DNA of 7,374 nt from a bacterium UBA4883. Its GTDB lineage: Bacteria; Bacillota; Clostridia; Oscillospirales; Acutalibacteraceae. Below, in pieces: positions 1 to 6,593 of the stretch. Under the pieces are notes generated by a model. That model made no database searches, was not told the DNA's origin, and saw nothing but the letters and a program-made list of their open reading frames with translations. The DNA is taken from assembly GCA_002399225.1 (NCBI GenBank), contig DHDF01000009.1, forward strand, positions 1-7,374. Direction: 5' to 3'. The position numbers and the translations under genes were made by a program. Each line of letters opens with the position of its first letter. Position 1 is the stretch's first letter.

Positions 1-95
1 AGGCATTCCCTGCGCCTGCGGATTCGTTCTCCCTCATCCGTCGGGCGGGAATCAATGACTTTGCTTTCTGCATAACCGCAATACGGGCACTTCAT
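1..95 (-). CDS. nrdR: Transcriptional repressor NrdR (N-terminal part, cut by window edge)
   Basis: Only the first 31 codons and two bases are present. They read [18 protein letters not shown], continuing with [13 protein letters not shown], which is the highly conserved NrdR N-terminus: the first CxxC of the zinc ribbon (C3, C6), the VIDSR motif and the RRRREC segment that leads into the second cysteine pair. In characterised bacteria NrdR is a zinc-ribbon/ATP-cone repressor of ribonucleotide reductase genes that senses ATP/dATP. The ATP-cone lies outside the window. The start at 95 is supported by an AGAGGTGAT ribosome binding site about 9 bases upstream and by a strong promoter at 118-146. 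No NrdR-box pair is evident in its own short leader, so autoregulation is not indicated. Confidence 0.96.
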   Translation of the reverse strand, partial: MKCPYCGYAESKVIDSRPTDEGERIRRRREC

Positions 96-117
96 CGGTC
101 GGATCACCTCTTTTATG

Positions 118-146
118 ATTATACCAATTTTTTTCAGCAATATCAA
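118..146 (-). promoter_or_regulatory. Sigma-A-type promoter of nrdR
   Basis: On the minus strand, TTGATA (141-146) and TATAAT (118-123) are separated by exactly 17 bases. The -10 box is preceded by TG plus one base, giving an extended -10. It lies in the 57-bp gap between the upstream isomerase gene and nrdR, so nrdR can be transcribed independently of that gene. The predicted start near 111 leaves a short leader that contains the ribosome binding site. Confidence 0.85.
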
Positions 147-152
147 GCGGAA

Positions 153-947
153 CTATGAAATCCCACAAATCAGTTTTTCTACTGTCTGCTTTGCCGAAAG
201 CAATTCCTGAAGCTGGCTGAAATTTTTTCGGTAAACCTCTATAATCAGATCACCATCAAAATGGAAGCTCCTCAGCATCCGCACCAGCGCAGGATAATCC
301 ATGGTTCCGCAGCCGGGCAGCAGGCAGTCGGAATCGGAGCGATTGTCATTGATATGTACATGGATGATCTGCTTCCCCATTGCCGTGCAAAGTCTGAGCG
401 GGTCCTGACCGCCCCGAACCGCCTGCTTAATATCCAGAACAAAGGCACAGTCACGGCCACATGCCTGCCGCATCCTCGCAATAAAGTCAGGCTGATCGCT
501 CAGAAACTGGTTGACATTTTCCTGCGCAACCGTAACGCCGAATTTCTTGCCGAGCTGGTACAGCTGTTCATATCGGTCAAAATACTGTTCGTCCGGGCCC
601 TGAGAACACCGGTCGTTTCTCTTGCCGTGGAGGACAAGAATCTTGGCTCCCAGCAAATTGCAAACTTCAAAATACCGCTTGTAAAATTCCAGCCCGTCCA
701 AAAAGCGGCGTTCATAATCCGAAAAGAGCAAAAAGCTCTCATAGCCGGAGGTAAACGGATGCACAGACTGTATATGGCTGCCGGTGTCATCGGCCCTGAG
801 TCGAAGATCCCGAACAAAACCCGGTTTCAGTTCTCTGAATGTATTGAAAAATACTTCAAATTCACGAAAGCCCAGTTTCAGCAACGTGGAAAAAGCGTCT
901 TCTAGCAGCATCGGATATAAACAAGCCGTGGAAATGCCAGCCTTCAT
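153..947 (-). CDS. Sugar phosphate isomerase/epimerase family protein (xylose isomerase-like TIM barrel)
   Basis: The 264-residue protein starts MKAGISTACLYPM and resembles the AP-endonuclease-2/xylose-isomerase-like TIM barrel family, whose members are metal-dependent isomerases, epimerases or endonucleases. Visible strand-end motifs fit the family: ILVLHGKR, VTVAQENVNQF (metal-ligand Glu), CAFVLDIKQAV (Asp), IIHVHINDN (His/Asp), the GCGTMDYP loop, and DLIIEVY (final Glu). Length is normal for single-domain members (250-300 aa). A longer frame opens 7 codons upstream at 968, but AGAGGTGATTTT directly precedes the ATG at 947 and the predicted -10 box lies inside that extension, so 947 is preferred. 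The protein has no signal peptide and is probably cytoplasmic. The substrate cannot be read from sequence and the neighbours do not suggest one. A myo-inositol catabolism role is possible but unsupported here. It ends 58 bases before nrdR, and read-through into nrdR is possible because I see no terminator between them. Confidence 0.88.
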   Translation of the reverse strand: MKAGISTACLYPMLLEDAFSTLLKLGFREFEVFFNTFRELKPGFVRDLRLRADDTGSHIQSVHPFTSGYESFLLFSDYERRFLDGLEFYKRYFEVCNLLGAKILVLHGKRNDRCSQGPDEQYFDRYEQLYQLGKKFGVTVAQENVNQFLSDQPDFIARMRQACGRDCAFVLDIKQAVRGGQDPLRLCTAMGKQIIHVHINDNRSDSDCLLPGCGTMDYPALVRMLRSFHFDGDLIIEVYRKNFSQLQELLSAKQTVEKLICGIS

Positions 948-950
948 AAA

Positions 951-959
951 ATCACCTCT
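951..959 (-). promoter_or_regulatory. Ribosome binding site that fixes the isomerase start
   Basis: The minus strand reads AGAGGTGAT followed by TTT and the ATG at 947. This strong match to the 16S rRNA tail selects the internal ATG over the upstream methionine at 968. Confidence 0.8.
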
Positions 960-966
960 GGAATTC

Positions 967-995
967 ATTATATTCCTGCACAGGCCAAAAGTCCA
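967..995 (-). promoter_or_regulatory. Probable promoter of the isomerase-like gene
   Basis: On the minus strand, TGGACT (990-995, 4 of 6 to the -35 consensus) is followed after 17 bases by a perfect TATAAT (967-972). The predicted start near 960 gives a very short leader containing only the ribosome binding site. The -10 box sits inside the inverted repeat GGAAT-N7-ATTCC (960-976), a possible operator. Confidence 0.6.
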
Positions 996-1060
996 GATTA
1001 AACAGGGACACAGGCGGGCATCCTAAAAAACAGAAAGCACGGTGAAAAGGAAGAACGGCT

Positions 1061-1504
1061 ATGGATATGGAGCAGAAAAGAAAAGCGAACAGAATCGCCA
1101 GCGAGCTGTTTCGCATCGCCCGCCTGAGTGTGGAAGCGGCGGAGCTGGTTTTGCCCGTCATTCAGGACAAAAATCTGAAAGCCCAGGTAAAGCGCCAGCG
1201 GGAAGCGTATTGCAGCACTGCCGGGCGGTCTGCGGCAATCTTGCGCAAATGCGGACTGGAGCCTGCGGAAAAGCAGGGACTCATGGATCGGGTTTTGCGC
1301 CGGTCCCTCCAAGCGGACACCGCATGGGACAAAAGTGCGCCTCGCATAGCGAAGATCGCCATCCACTGTACGGGAGCCGCCATGAAAGATCTTACAAAAA
1401 CGATGAACCGCTTCGGGGATGAGGACACGGAAAGCCGACGGCTGGCGGAAGAATATCTGGAGCATGGGCAAAAAGACATCGACCTGCTGAAACGATACCT
1501 GTAA
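1061..1504 (+). CDS. Small all-helical protein of unknown function (possible four-helix bundle)
   Basis: The 147-residue protein starts MDMEQKRKANRIASELF at an ATG preceded by AAAAGGAAG with a 7-base gap. It is rich in Ala, Arg, Lys, Glu and Leu with heptad-like hydrophobic spacing. Roughly four helical stretches can be drawn: about 3-36, 38-63, 68-115 and 124-146. There are no membrane segments, signal peptide or Cys motif, and only two prolines inside the putative helical core. From memory it resembles uncharacterised clostridial proteins of about 145 residues with a DUF2383/ferritin-like look (IASEL near the start, a final helix ending in LLKRYL), but no diiron ExxH pair is visible. It is the only plus-strand gene before the ABC-F gene, which has its own promoter, so it is probably monocistronic. 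I saw no convincing promoter in 976-1045. The assignment as a real gene rests on start context, composition and gap fit. Confidence 0.8.
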   Translation: MDMEQKRKANRIASELFRIARLSVEAAELVLPVIQDKNLKAQVKRQREAYCSTAGRSAAILRKCGLEPAEKQGLMDRVLRRSLQADTAWDKSAPRIAKIAIHCTGAAMKDLTKTMNRFGDEDTESRRLAEEYLEHGQKDIDLLKRYL

Positions 1505-1528
1505 ACCAGGCGTACAGCCGCCGGCTGC

Positions 1529-1557
1529 TTGATTTCAAATGGCAATTCCGTTATAAT
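1529..1557 (+). promoter_or_regulatory. Sigma-A-type promoter of the ABC-F gene
   Basis: TTGATT (1529-1534) and a perfect TATAAT (1552-1557) are separated by 17 bases. The predicted start near 1564 gives a leader of about 57 bases. That leader holds a weak hairpin (TTC-G-GCGG at 1560-1567 pairing with CCGCGAA at 1578-1584). I see no leader-peptide ORF with a clear ribosome binding site, so ribosome-mediated attenuation is not evident. Confidence 0.8.
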
Positions 1558-1620
1558 TTATTCGGCGGACGACAGCTTCCGCGAATCCTGCAATCAGCAG
1601 TTACATAGGAAGGACATCGG

Positions 1621-3525
1621 ATGGGCTACCTCAGTGTCGGAAATCTGGGAAAGTCGTTTGGGACCCAAACAGTTCTCAGCGGCGTTTCCTTTGAAATACA
1701 GGAAAATGACCGAATTGGCCTGGTCGGCAGCAACGGCTCCGGCAAAACGACTCTGCTGAAGCTGATCACCGGAGATCTTTCCCCGGACATGGGAACCATT
1801 TCTCTCGCGGGGAAAACAACGCTCGGCTATATGGAGCAGCATGTCTGCCGCGACCTGGACCGAAGCGCTTTGGATGAAGTGATGACGGTATTTTCCCGGC
1901 TGATCGAGCAGGAACGCGAACTGGAAGAAATCGGCCGGGCTCTGCGGAAGGGAACCGCACAAAATATCGACGCTCTGGTGGAACGCCAGACCATACTGAA
2001 CGACCGGTTCCTCGCGGACGGCGGTCTGACCTTTCGCAGCCGGGCCCGCTCCGCTTTGTCGGGACTCGGCTTTTCGGAGGAGCAGACCGCGACTCCCGTT
2101 GGAAAGCTGAGCGGAGGGCAGCGCGCTAAACTGCAGCTTGCCAAGCTGTTGCTCAGCGGAGCCAATCTGATGTTGCTCGACGAGCCGACCAATCACCTCG
2201 ACCTGATCTCCGTCGAATGGCTGGAAGAATTCCTCAGTTCTTCCAAGGCGGCCTACCTGGTCATTTCGCATGATCGATATTTTCTGGATCGGGTCACAAA
2301 CCGCACCTTTGACCTAAAGGACCACAGATTAAGTTTATATAAAGGAAATTACACTGCTTTTCTGGAACAAAAAAGCCAAAATGATCTTACCCTGGAACGA
2401 AAATATGAAAATACGAAAAAAGAAATCGTGCGGCTGGAGGGTATTGTAGAACAGCAGCACAGGTGGAACCGTGAAAAGAATATTAAAACGGCAGAAAACA
2501 AGCAGAAAATGATCAATCGGCTGGAACAGACACTTGTAAAACCCGATGCAAAGGAAAATACGCTTCACTTTCACTTTGGAACCGACGTGCGCAGCGGCAA
2601 CGATGTATTAACGGCCGACGGACTTGCTCTTTCTTTCGATAAAATCTCTCTCTTTCAGAATGTTTCATTTGAAATTCACCGGGGCGACCGCGTCTTTCTG
2701 GTCGGGTCCAACGGATGCGGCAAAACTTCTTTGCTGAAAATCCTTCTTAGCCGACTTTCCGCCGACCGCGGTTTTGTCCGTTTTGGCACCGGCGTAAAAC
2801 CGGGCTACTACGACCAGCTTCAGACCGGACTGCGGCCTGAAAAACAGGTCATCGACGAAATCTGGGACTATTACCCGCAAATGACAGAGACTCAAATTCG
2901 CAGCGCGCTCGCTGTTTTTCTGTTTCAGGGTGACAGCGTTTTCAAACAGGTCTCCATGCTCAGCGGCGGAGAGCGCGCCAGAATTCTTCTGCTCCGTCTG
3001 ATGCTTTCACGCGACAACTTTCTTCTGCTGGACGAACCGACCAACCATTTGGATCTTCCCTCCTGCGAAGCGCTGGAAACAGCCTTGGAAGATTATGACG
3101 GAACCTTGCTGGTCGTCTCCCACGACCGGTATTTCATTAATAAAATTGCCAGCCGTGTTTACGCTTTGAAACCGAATGGAATAGAAGACTGCGGAAAGAA
3201 TTACGAGGAGTATCTGGAGCGGGTCAAAGCGAAGCGAGCCTCCCCTTCTTCCCATGAAGTCCATGCTGAAAACGATTATAAAAAGAGAAAAAAGCAGGAA
3301 GCCGCCCTGAGAAAACAAAAATCGGCCATTCTCCGCACAGAGCAGAAGATCGATCAAAATGAAAAGGAAATTGCCAACATGGAAAAACAGTTTTCCAACC
3401 CATCCACAGCCAGCGACTATCAGGCGGCGATGGACCTGACGGAAAAAATTAACGCTCTGAAAACGGAAAACGACCAGCTCATGGAAAAGTGGAGCGATCT
3501 GTGCCAGCAACAGGGCAAACAATAA
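1621..3525 (+). CDS. ABC-F family ATP-binding cassette protein
   Basis: The 634-residue soluble protein has two ATP-binding cassettes and no membrane segments, the ABC-F layout. ABC-F proteins act on the ribosome in translation, as EttA/Uup-type factors or in antibiotic target protection. Cassette 1 has Walker A GSNGSGKT (36-43), signature LSGGQ (163-167), Walker B LMLLDEPTNHLD (183-194) and switch His217. Cassette 2 has Walker A GSNGCGKT (362-369), signature LSGGE (447-451), Walker B FLLLDEPTNHLD (467-478) and His501. Both catalytic glutamates (188, 472) are intact. The charged inter-cassette linker, about 240-310, is the ribosome/tRNA-contacting element in known members. Residues about 540-630 form a Lys/Glu-rich coiled coil like the C-terminal domain of YdiF/Uup-like members. 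Length is at the upper normal range. The ATG follows AGGAAGGAC at suitable spacing. Which subfamily it belongs to, and whether it confers resistance, cannot be decided by eye; no resistance gene lies nearby. Confidence 0.95.
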   Translation: MGYLSVGNLGKSFGTQTVLSGVSFEIQENDRIGLVGSNGSGKTTLLKLITGDLSPDMGTISLAGKTTLGYMEQHVCRDLDRSALDEVMTVFSRLIEQERELEEIGRALRKGTAQNIDALVERQTILNDRFLADGGLTFRSRARSALSGLGFSEEQTATPVGKLSGGQRAKLQLAKLLLSGANLMLLDEPTNHLDLISVEWLEEFLSSSKAAYLVISHDRYFLDRVTNRTFDLKDHRLSLYKGNYTAFLEQKSQNDLTLERKYENTKKEIVRLEGIVEQQHRWNREKNIKTAENKQKMINRLEQTLVKPDAKENTLHFHFGTDVRSGNDVLTADGLALSFDKISLFQNVSFEIHRGDRVFLVGSNGCGKTSLLKILLSRLSADRGFVRFGTGVKPGYYDQLQTGLRPEKQVIDEIWDYYPQMTETQIRSALAVFLFQGDSVFKQVSMLSGGERARILLLRLMLSRDNFLLLDEPTNHLDLPSCEALETALEDYDGTLLVVSHDRYFINKIASRVYALKPNGIEDCGKNYEEYLERVKAKRASPSSHEVHAENDYKKRKKQEAALRKQKSAILRTEQKIDQNEKEIANMEKQFSNPSTASDYQAAMDLTEKINALKTENDQLMEKWSDLCQQQGKQ

Positions 3526-3530
3526 AAAAA

Positions 3531-3555
3531 CAGCGCCGGCCTCACGGCCGCGCTG
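3531..3555 (-). terminator. Rho-independent terminator of the HPr-like gene, possibly bidirectional
   Basis: The arms CAGCGCCGGCC (3531-3541) and GGCCGCGCTG (3546-3555) pair through ten base pairs with one bulged C and a TCAC loop. On the minus strand the hairpin starts 11 bases after the HPr-like stop codon and is followed by seven T (complement of the A run 3524-3530), which is a canonical terminator. On the plus strand it lies 5 bases after the ABC-F stop but lacks a T tract downstream (CAGAATGTAATT), so termination in that direction would be weaker. Confidence 0.88.
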
Positions 3556-3566
3556 CAGAATGTAAT

Positions 3567-3815
3567 TCAGGATTTGACAGATACAGGATTACATTTGAAC
3601 TGCTGTAACTGTTTGATAAATTCATCCGCATTGTCGCTGTCCACTTCAACTTTCAGCGGCTTGGACAAATCCAAGCTGAAAATTCCCATGATGGACTTCG
3701 CATCAATTTTGTACCTATCAGTAGTAAGATTGATCGGGAATTTATAGCAGTTTGCCAATGTGGCAAACTTTCTTACCGCTTCAATGCTGGAAAGAAGAAT
3801 CGAAGTCGTGTACAT
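3567..3815 (-). CDS. HPr-like protein lacking the active-site histidine (Crh-like)
   Basis: The 82-residue protein has the length and C-terminal half of an HPr phosphocarrier. DAKSIMGIFSLDLS (38-51) matches the motif around regulatory Ser46 of HPr (here Ser41), followed by a KVEV strand and a final helix with DADEF-like NADEF. In HPr the phosphoryl-accepting His15 lies in a GIHARPA-type motif; here the equivalent stretch reads SSIEAVRKFATL and the whole protein contains no histidine at all. It therefore cannot carry phosphate from enzyme I in the usual way. Bacillus Crh similarly lacks His15 and works as a CcpA cofactor through its phosphorylated serine; a comparable regulatory role is an inference. 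No PTS gene lies nearby. The start ATG is preceded by GGGAGGTG at 7 bases, and the gene has its own promoter and terminator, so it is monocistronic. Divergent from mtaB. Confidence 0.88.
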   Translation of the reverse strand: MYTTSILLSSIEAVRKFATLANCYKFPINLTTDRYKIDAKSIMGIFSLDLSKPLKVEVDSDNADEFIKQLQQFKCNPVSVKS

Positions 3816-3849
3816 ACAGTTACACCTCCCTGCTTTATTTATCCCCTAC

Positions 3850-3878
3850 AATATATATCAACTTTTCCGGAAGGTCAA
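3850..3878 (-). promoter_or_regulatory. Promoter of the HPr-like gene
   Basis: On the minus strand, TTGACC (3873-3878) and TATATT (3850-3855) are separated by 17 bases, each 5 of 6 to consensus. The spacer contains the 8-bp palindrome TTCCGGAA (3865-3872). The predicted start near 3843 places the GGGAGGTG ribosome binding site (3823-3830) in a short leader. Confidence 0.65.
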
Positions 3879-3931
3879 GATCTAATTTACCTATAGATTT
3901 TTCACATGGAAAAAATAAAATATCTATTTTT

Positions 3932-3937
3932 GAAAGG
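3932..3937 (+). promoter_or_regulatory. Ribosome binding site that fixes the mtaB start
   Basis: GAAAGG lies 7 bases before the ATG at 3945. The in-frame ATG at 3906 has no purine-rich sequence in front of it (TAGATTTTTCAC), and its 13 extra residues precede the conserved family N-terminus. Confidence 0.65.
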
Positions 3938-3944
3938 CATATTC

Positions 3945-5270
3945 ATGAAAGTTTCCATCATCACTTTGGGCTGCAAAGTCAATCAATACGAATCCCAGGT
4001 TTTGCTGAATCGTATGCAGGCGGCAGGTTTCACCGTGTGCGATCCGGCAGAAAAAAGCGACGTTGTAATTCTGAATACCTGCACGGTGACCTCGGTCAGC
4101 GACAGGAAAGTGCGACAGATGCTGCATCGGATGCGCCGGAAAAATCCGAATGCCGTCCTGATTGCAACCGGCTGTCTGCCACAGGCATCCCCTCAGGCGG
4201 CAGAAAGCCAGCTGGCCGAGGCCGACATCGTCCTCGGCAATTCCAACCGTTCCTCGCTTCTCCCCGACCTACAAAAATTTTTAAAAGGCCGGCAAAGAAT
4301 CGTCGACATTGTTCCGCACAAAAAGGGTGAAAAATTCGAGCCGATGTGCACAAATCGGTTTTTCGAGCGGACGAGGGCTTTTTTGAAGATAGAAGACGGC
4401 TGCAACCGCTACTGCTCTTACTGCATCATTCCCTACGCGCGCGGCCCGGTACGATCCAAACCGCTTGCGGATCTAACGGAAGAATTAAGGCAAATTGCGG
4501 CAGGCGGATATTCGGAAGTCGTTCTGACCGGCATTAATCTTTCCGCTTACGGTCAGGATCTGGGATTGACACTCTGCGATGCGGTTGAGGCGGCCTGCGC
4601 CACCGACGGGATCCGACGCGTGCGGCTGGGATCGCTGGAACCGGAGCAGATGGATGACGTGGTGATTGCCCGTCTGGGACGCCAGAAAAAGCTGTGCCCG
4701 CAGTTTCACCTTGCGCTGCAAAGCGGCTGCGACAAGACCCTCGGGCGTATGAACCGCCATTACGACACGGAAGAATATCGCCGGATCGTGCATGGACTGT
4801 GCCGGGAATTCGCCAACTCAGCCATCACGACGGATATCATGGTCGGCTTTCCGGGGGAAACCGAGGAAGAATTCGAAACCTCGCGGGCTTTTGTGAAAGA
4901 GATTGGTTTTGCAAAGACACACGTTTTCGCCTACTCCAGGCGGCCCGGCACCGTCGCGGACCGCGCTTCGGGGCAAGTTGATCCAAAGGTCAAGGAAAGC
5001 CGAAGCCACCGCATGATTGAAACTGCGGAGAAAGTCAGGTCGGCTTTTCTAAAAAATCAGCGGGGACTGACGGAATCCGTTCTGTTTGAACGCGAATGTG
5101 CCCCGGATGTCTACGAAGGATACACGGCAAATTATACTCCGGTTCAAATGCACAGCGATGAAAATCTCTGCGGGAAGGTGATTTCCGTCACCATCACGGA
5201 GTCGGCAGAAGACTTTTGTCTGGCGGAGCCGGTTCAAGAGGAATGTGCCAAAACCTCCACAACATTCTGA
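3945..5270 (+). CDS. mtaB: tRNA (N6-threonylcarbamoyladenosine(37)-C2)-methylthiotransferase MtaB
   Basis: The 441-residue radical-SAM enzyme is predicted to convert t6A37 to ms2t6A37 in tRNAs reading ANN codons, using SAM and two 4Fe-4S clusters. The N-terminal UPF0004 domain supplies one cluster through C10 (TLGCKVNQYES, the MtaB-type start), C46 (NTCTVT) and C77 (ATGCLPQ). The radical-SAM core has the CxxxCxxC motif C153, C157, C160 within EDGCNRYCSYCIIPYARG, then GEVVLTG-like SEVVLTGINLSAYG, LHLQSG-like FHLALQSGCD and DIMVGFPGETEEEF. A C-terminal TRAM-like region, from about residue 385 (VYEGYTANYTPVQM), would bind tRNA. MiaB and RimO are close relatives, but TLGCKVNQYE and the TRAM sequence favour MtaB. 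An upstream ATG at 3906 is in frame but lacks a ribosome binding site. Length is typical. No clear promoter was found. The last 37 bases overlap the converging downstream gene, with no terminator hairpin between them. Confidence 0.94.
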   Translation: MKVSIITLGCKVNQYESQVLLNRMQAAGFTVCDPAEKSDVVILNTCTVTSVSDRKVRQMLHRMRRKNPNAVLIATGCLPQASPQAAESQLAEADIVLGNSNRSSLLPDLQKFLKGRQRIVDIVPHKKGEKFEPMCTNRFFERTRAFLKIEDGCNRYCSYCIIPYARGPVRSKPLADLTEELRQIAAGGYSEVVLTGINLSAYGQDLGLTLCDAVEAACATDGIRRVRLGSLEPEQMDDVVIARLGRQKKLCPQFHLALQSGCDKTLGRMNRHYDTEEYRRIVHGLCREFANSAITTDIMVGFPGETEEEFETSRAFVKEIGFAKTHVFAYSRRPGTVADRASGQVDPKVKESRSHRMIETAEKVRSAFLKNQRGLTESVLFERECAPDVYEGYTANYTPVQMHSDENLCGKVISVTITESAEDFCLAEPVQEECAKTSTTF

Positions 5271-6535
5271 ACCTCGCGCTTCGTTTGGTCTTTATCCAGA
5301 TAATCACAGGAATAGAACATGAAACCGTCACATGAAATTTTACGGCCGTACTCTACCTGCTGTGCCAGGATCCCGCCTGAAGAGGTTTTCCATGTGCCGC
5401 TGTCCGCATCGGAACCCGCTTTGTACACCGCTATTCCATAATAGAGCTTGATGTTTGAATTGGTTACCATCTGCCGCCATTTTTTCGCTGCGGCGTCAAA
5501 CGGCAAAACCGGATTTTCAAAATTCACATAAAGTTCCGGACAAATATAGTCCACATAGCCGGAAGCGGAACACCAGGCTGCCACATCCGCACCCATCGCA
5601 AGGTCATTCTGAACATTGCCCTGGGGGGCAATTCCGAACGGGAGAGACGGCTTGACGGATTTGATCTCCTGGTAGGCCAAAGAAACAAGCGCGCTGATGT
5701 TGGCCCGCCGCCAGTCTGCGAGTTTCATCGGCGTGCCGGTTTTTTGAGCGGACGCGCAATACGCCTGATATGCAGTGCTGTCAAAAGCCGCATCCTGCGT
5801 CGGGTAAAAATAATCGTCAAACTGAATTCCATCCACATCGTATTTCTGAGCAATCTCTTTCACTCCGTCCGCAACCAGGCGACGGACGCCGTTATAAGCG
5901 GGATTCAAATATTTTCCGTCCTTGTAATCCACCGTCCAGCCGGCCTTTTGGGGATCCTTTTTCCAAGTATTGTAGACATTGCCCTCTGCTAAAATAGAAG
6001 GGGTATGGGAAACCTGTATCCGCAGCGGATTGACCCAGGCTTGAATTTTCATTCCGGCCCGATGGCTAGCCTTGACCATATCCGCAAGCGGATCATATCC
6101 CGGGTTTACCCCTTGTGTTCCTCCCACAACATGGCTCCAAGGAAAGTAGGAGGACTGGTACAGAGCGTCCGCAAACGGCCTGACCTGAACAATCAGGGTA
6201 TTCAGATCGCATTTTTTTGCGTTCTGAACAATCACGTTGAATTTTTTGAGAAACGCCTGCTCGCTTTGATCGCTTTCCCGGCTCATATCCAAACTGAGGT
6301 AAGGCACCCAGACGGCGCGCATCTCATTTTGACTTCCTGCGAGTTTGGCCGCGGTCAAAGCCGAAGGGGAAGAGACGGCTGCGGCGTTCCTGCTGGTCGG
6401 TGTAGAAACCGGCCGTGCGGACGCCGGTGCAGACGCGCCGCGGTTCAAGTTGACCGCCATCGTCACAGCAATCACTATTGCAAGAAGAACGGCGCAGGTA
6501 AAAATGCTGTGCCGGTGAAATAATTGAATTACCAT
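5234..6535 (-). CDS. GHL10/DUF187 family-10 glycosidase-like exported protein (YngK-like)
   Basis: The 433-residue protein has a basic start, then one hydrophobic segment at about 10-28 (signal anchor or signal peptide; its Cys is inside the segment, so it is not an obvious lipoprotein), an Ala/Ser/Thr/Pro-rich linker at about 33-68, and a catalytic-like domain to the C-terminus. Family hallmarks are EMRAVWVPYLSLDM (from 71), LNTLIVQVRPFADALYQS, PLADMVKASHRAGMKIQAWVNPLR, the acidic DGIQFDDYFYP (D240, D241) and YICPELYVNFENP. Members are predicted TIM-barrel glycosidases of the cell envelope; the substrate is unproven, with peptidoglycan-derived or other surface glycans possible. Three in-frame ATGs and a TTG lie at 6562-6535. 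I chose 6535 because GAAAGG (6545-6550) sits 9 bases upstream and the predicted transcription start near 6558 would exclude the TTG at 6562. Starts at 6556 or 6544 remain possible. Its 3' end overlaps mtaB by 37 bases tail to tail. Confidence 0.9.
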   Translation of the reverse strand: MVIQLFHRHSIFTCAVLLAIVIAVTMAVNLNRGASAPASARPVSTPTSRNAAAVSSPSALTAAKLAGSQNEMRAVWVPYLSLDMSRESDQSEQAFLKKFNVIVQNAKKCDLNTLIVQVRPFADALYQSSYFPWSHVVGGTQGVNPGYDPLADMVKASHRAGMKIQAWVNPLRIQVSHTPSILAEGNVYNTWKKDPQKAGWTVDYKDGKYLNPAYNGVRRLVADGVKEIAQKYDVDGIQFDDYFYPTQDAAFDSTAYQAYCASAQKTGTPMKLADWRRANISALVSLAYQEIKSVKPSLPFGIAPQGNVQNDLAMGADVAAWCSASGYVDYICPELYVNFENPVLPFDAAAKKWRQMVTNSNIKLYYGIAVYKAGSDADSGTWKTSSGGILAQQVEYGRKISCDGFMFYSCDYLDKDQTKREVQNVVEVLAHSS

Positions 6536-6564
6536 TTTTCTCATCCTTTCTCTCATCTGCAATC

Positions 6565-6593
6565 ATTTGACAGATACAGCGCGATCGTGTAAA
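6565..6593 (-). promoter_or_regulatory. Probable promoter of the GHL10 gene, overlapping the opposite promoter
   Basis: On the minus strand, TTTACA (6588-6593, 5 of 6) and TCAAAT (6565-6570, 4 of 6) are 17 bases apart. The weaker -10 makes this less certain than the plus-strand promoter occupying the same bases. It would start near 6558, just upstream of the GAAAGG ribosome binding site. Confidence 0.45.

Noticed and set aside
261..905. Long plus-strand open frame (214 codons) opposite the isomerase-like gene
   Set aside because: It is antisense to a protein with clear TIM-barrel motifs, lacks a ribosome binding site, and its translation shows no recognisable family features.
1515..1527. Hairpin CAGCC-GCC-GGCTG after the small helical protein gene
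   Set aside because: A 5-bp stem followed by CTTGATTT is too weak for a confident terminator, and it abuts the -35 box of the ABC-F promoter.
1594..2271. Minus-strand open frame (225 codons) inside the ABC-F gene
   Set aside because: It is opposite the intact first ATP-binding cassette, and is low-complexity Gln/Ser-rich shadow coding.
3007..3522. Minus-strand hydrophobic open frame (171 codons) opposite the end of the ABC-F gene
   Set aside because: The Phe/Leu-rich translation is the complement of the Lys/Glu-rich coiled coil, not a membrane protein gene; no start signals.
3906..3944. 13-residue N-terminal extension of MtaB
   Set aside because: No ribosome binding site precedes ATG 3906, and the conserved family N-terminus starts at 3945.
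6566..6579. 14-base sequence TTTGACAGATACAG shared with 3573-3586
   Set aside because: One copy is the end of the HPr-like coding sequence and the other a promoter. A 14-base match is not far from chance expectation within 7.4 kb, and flanks differ.
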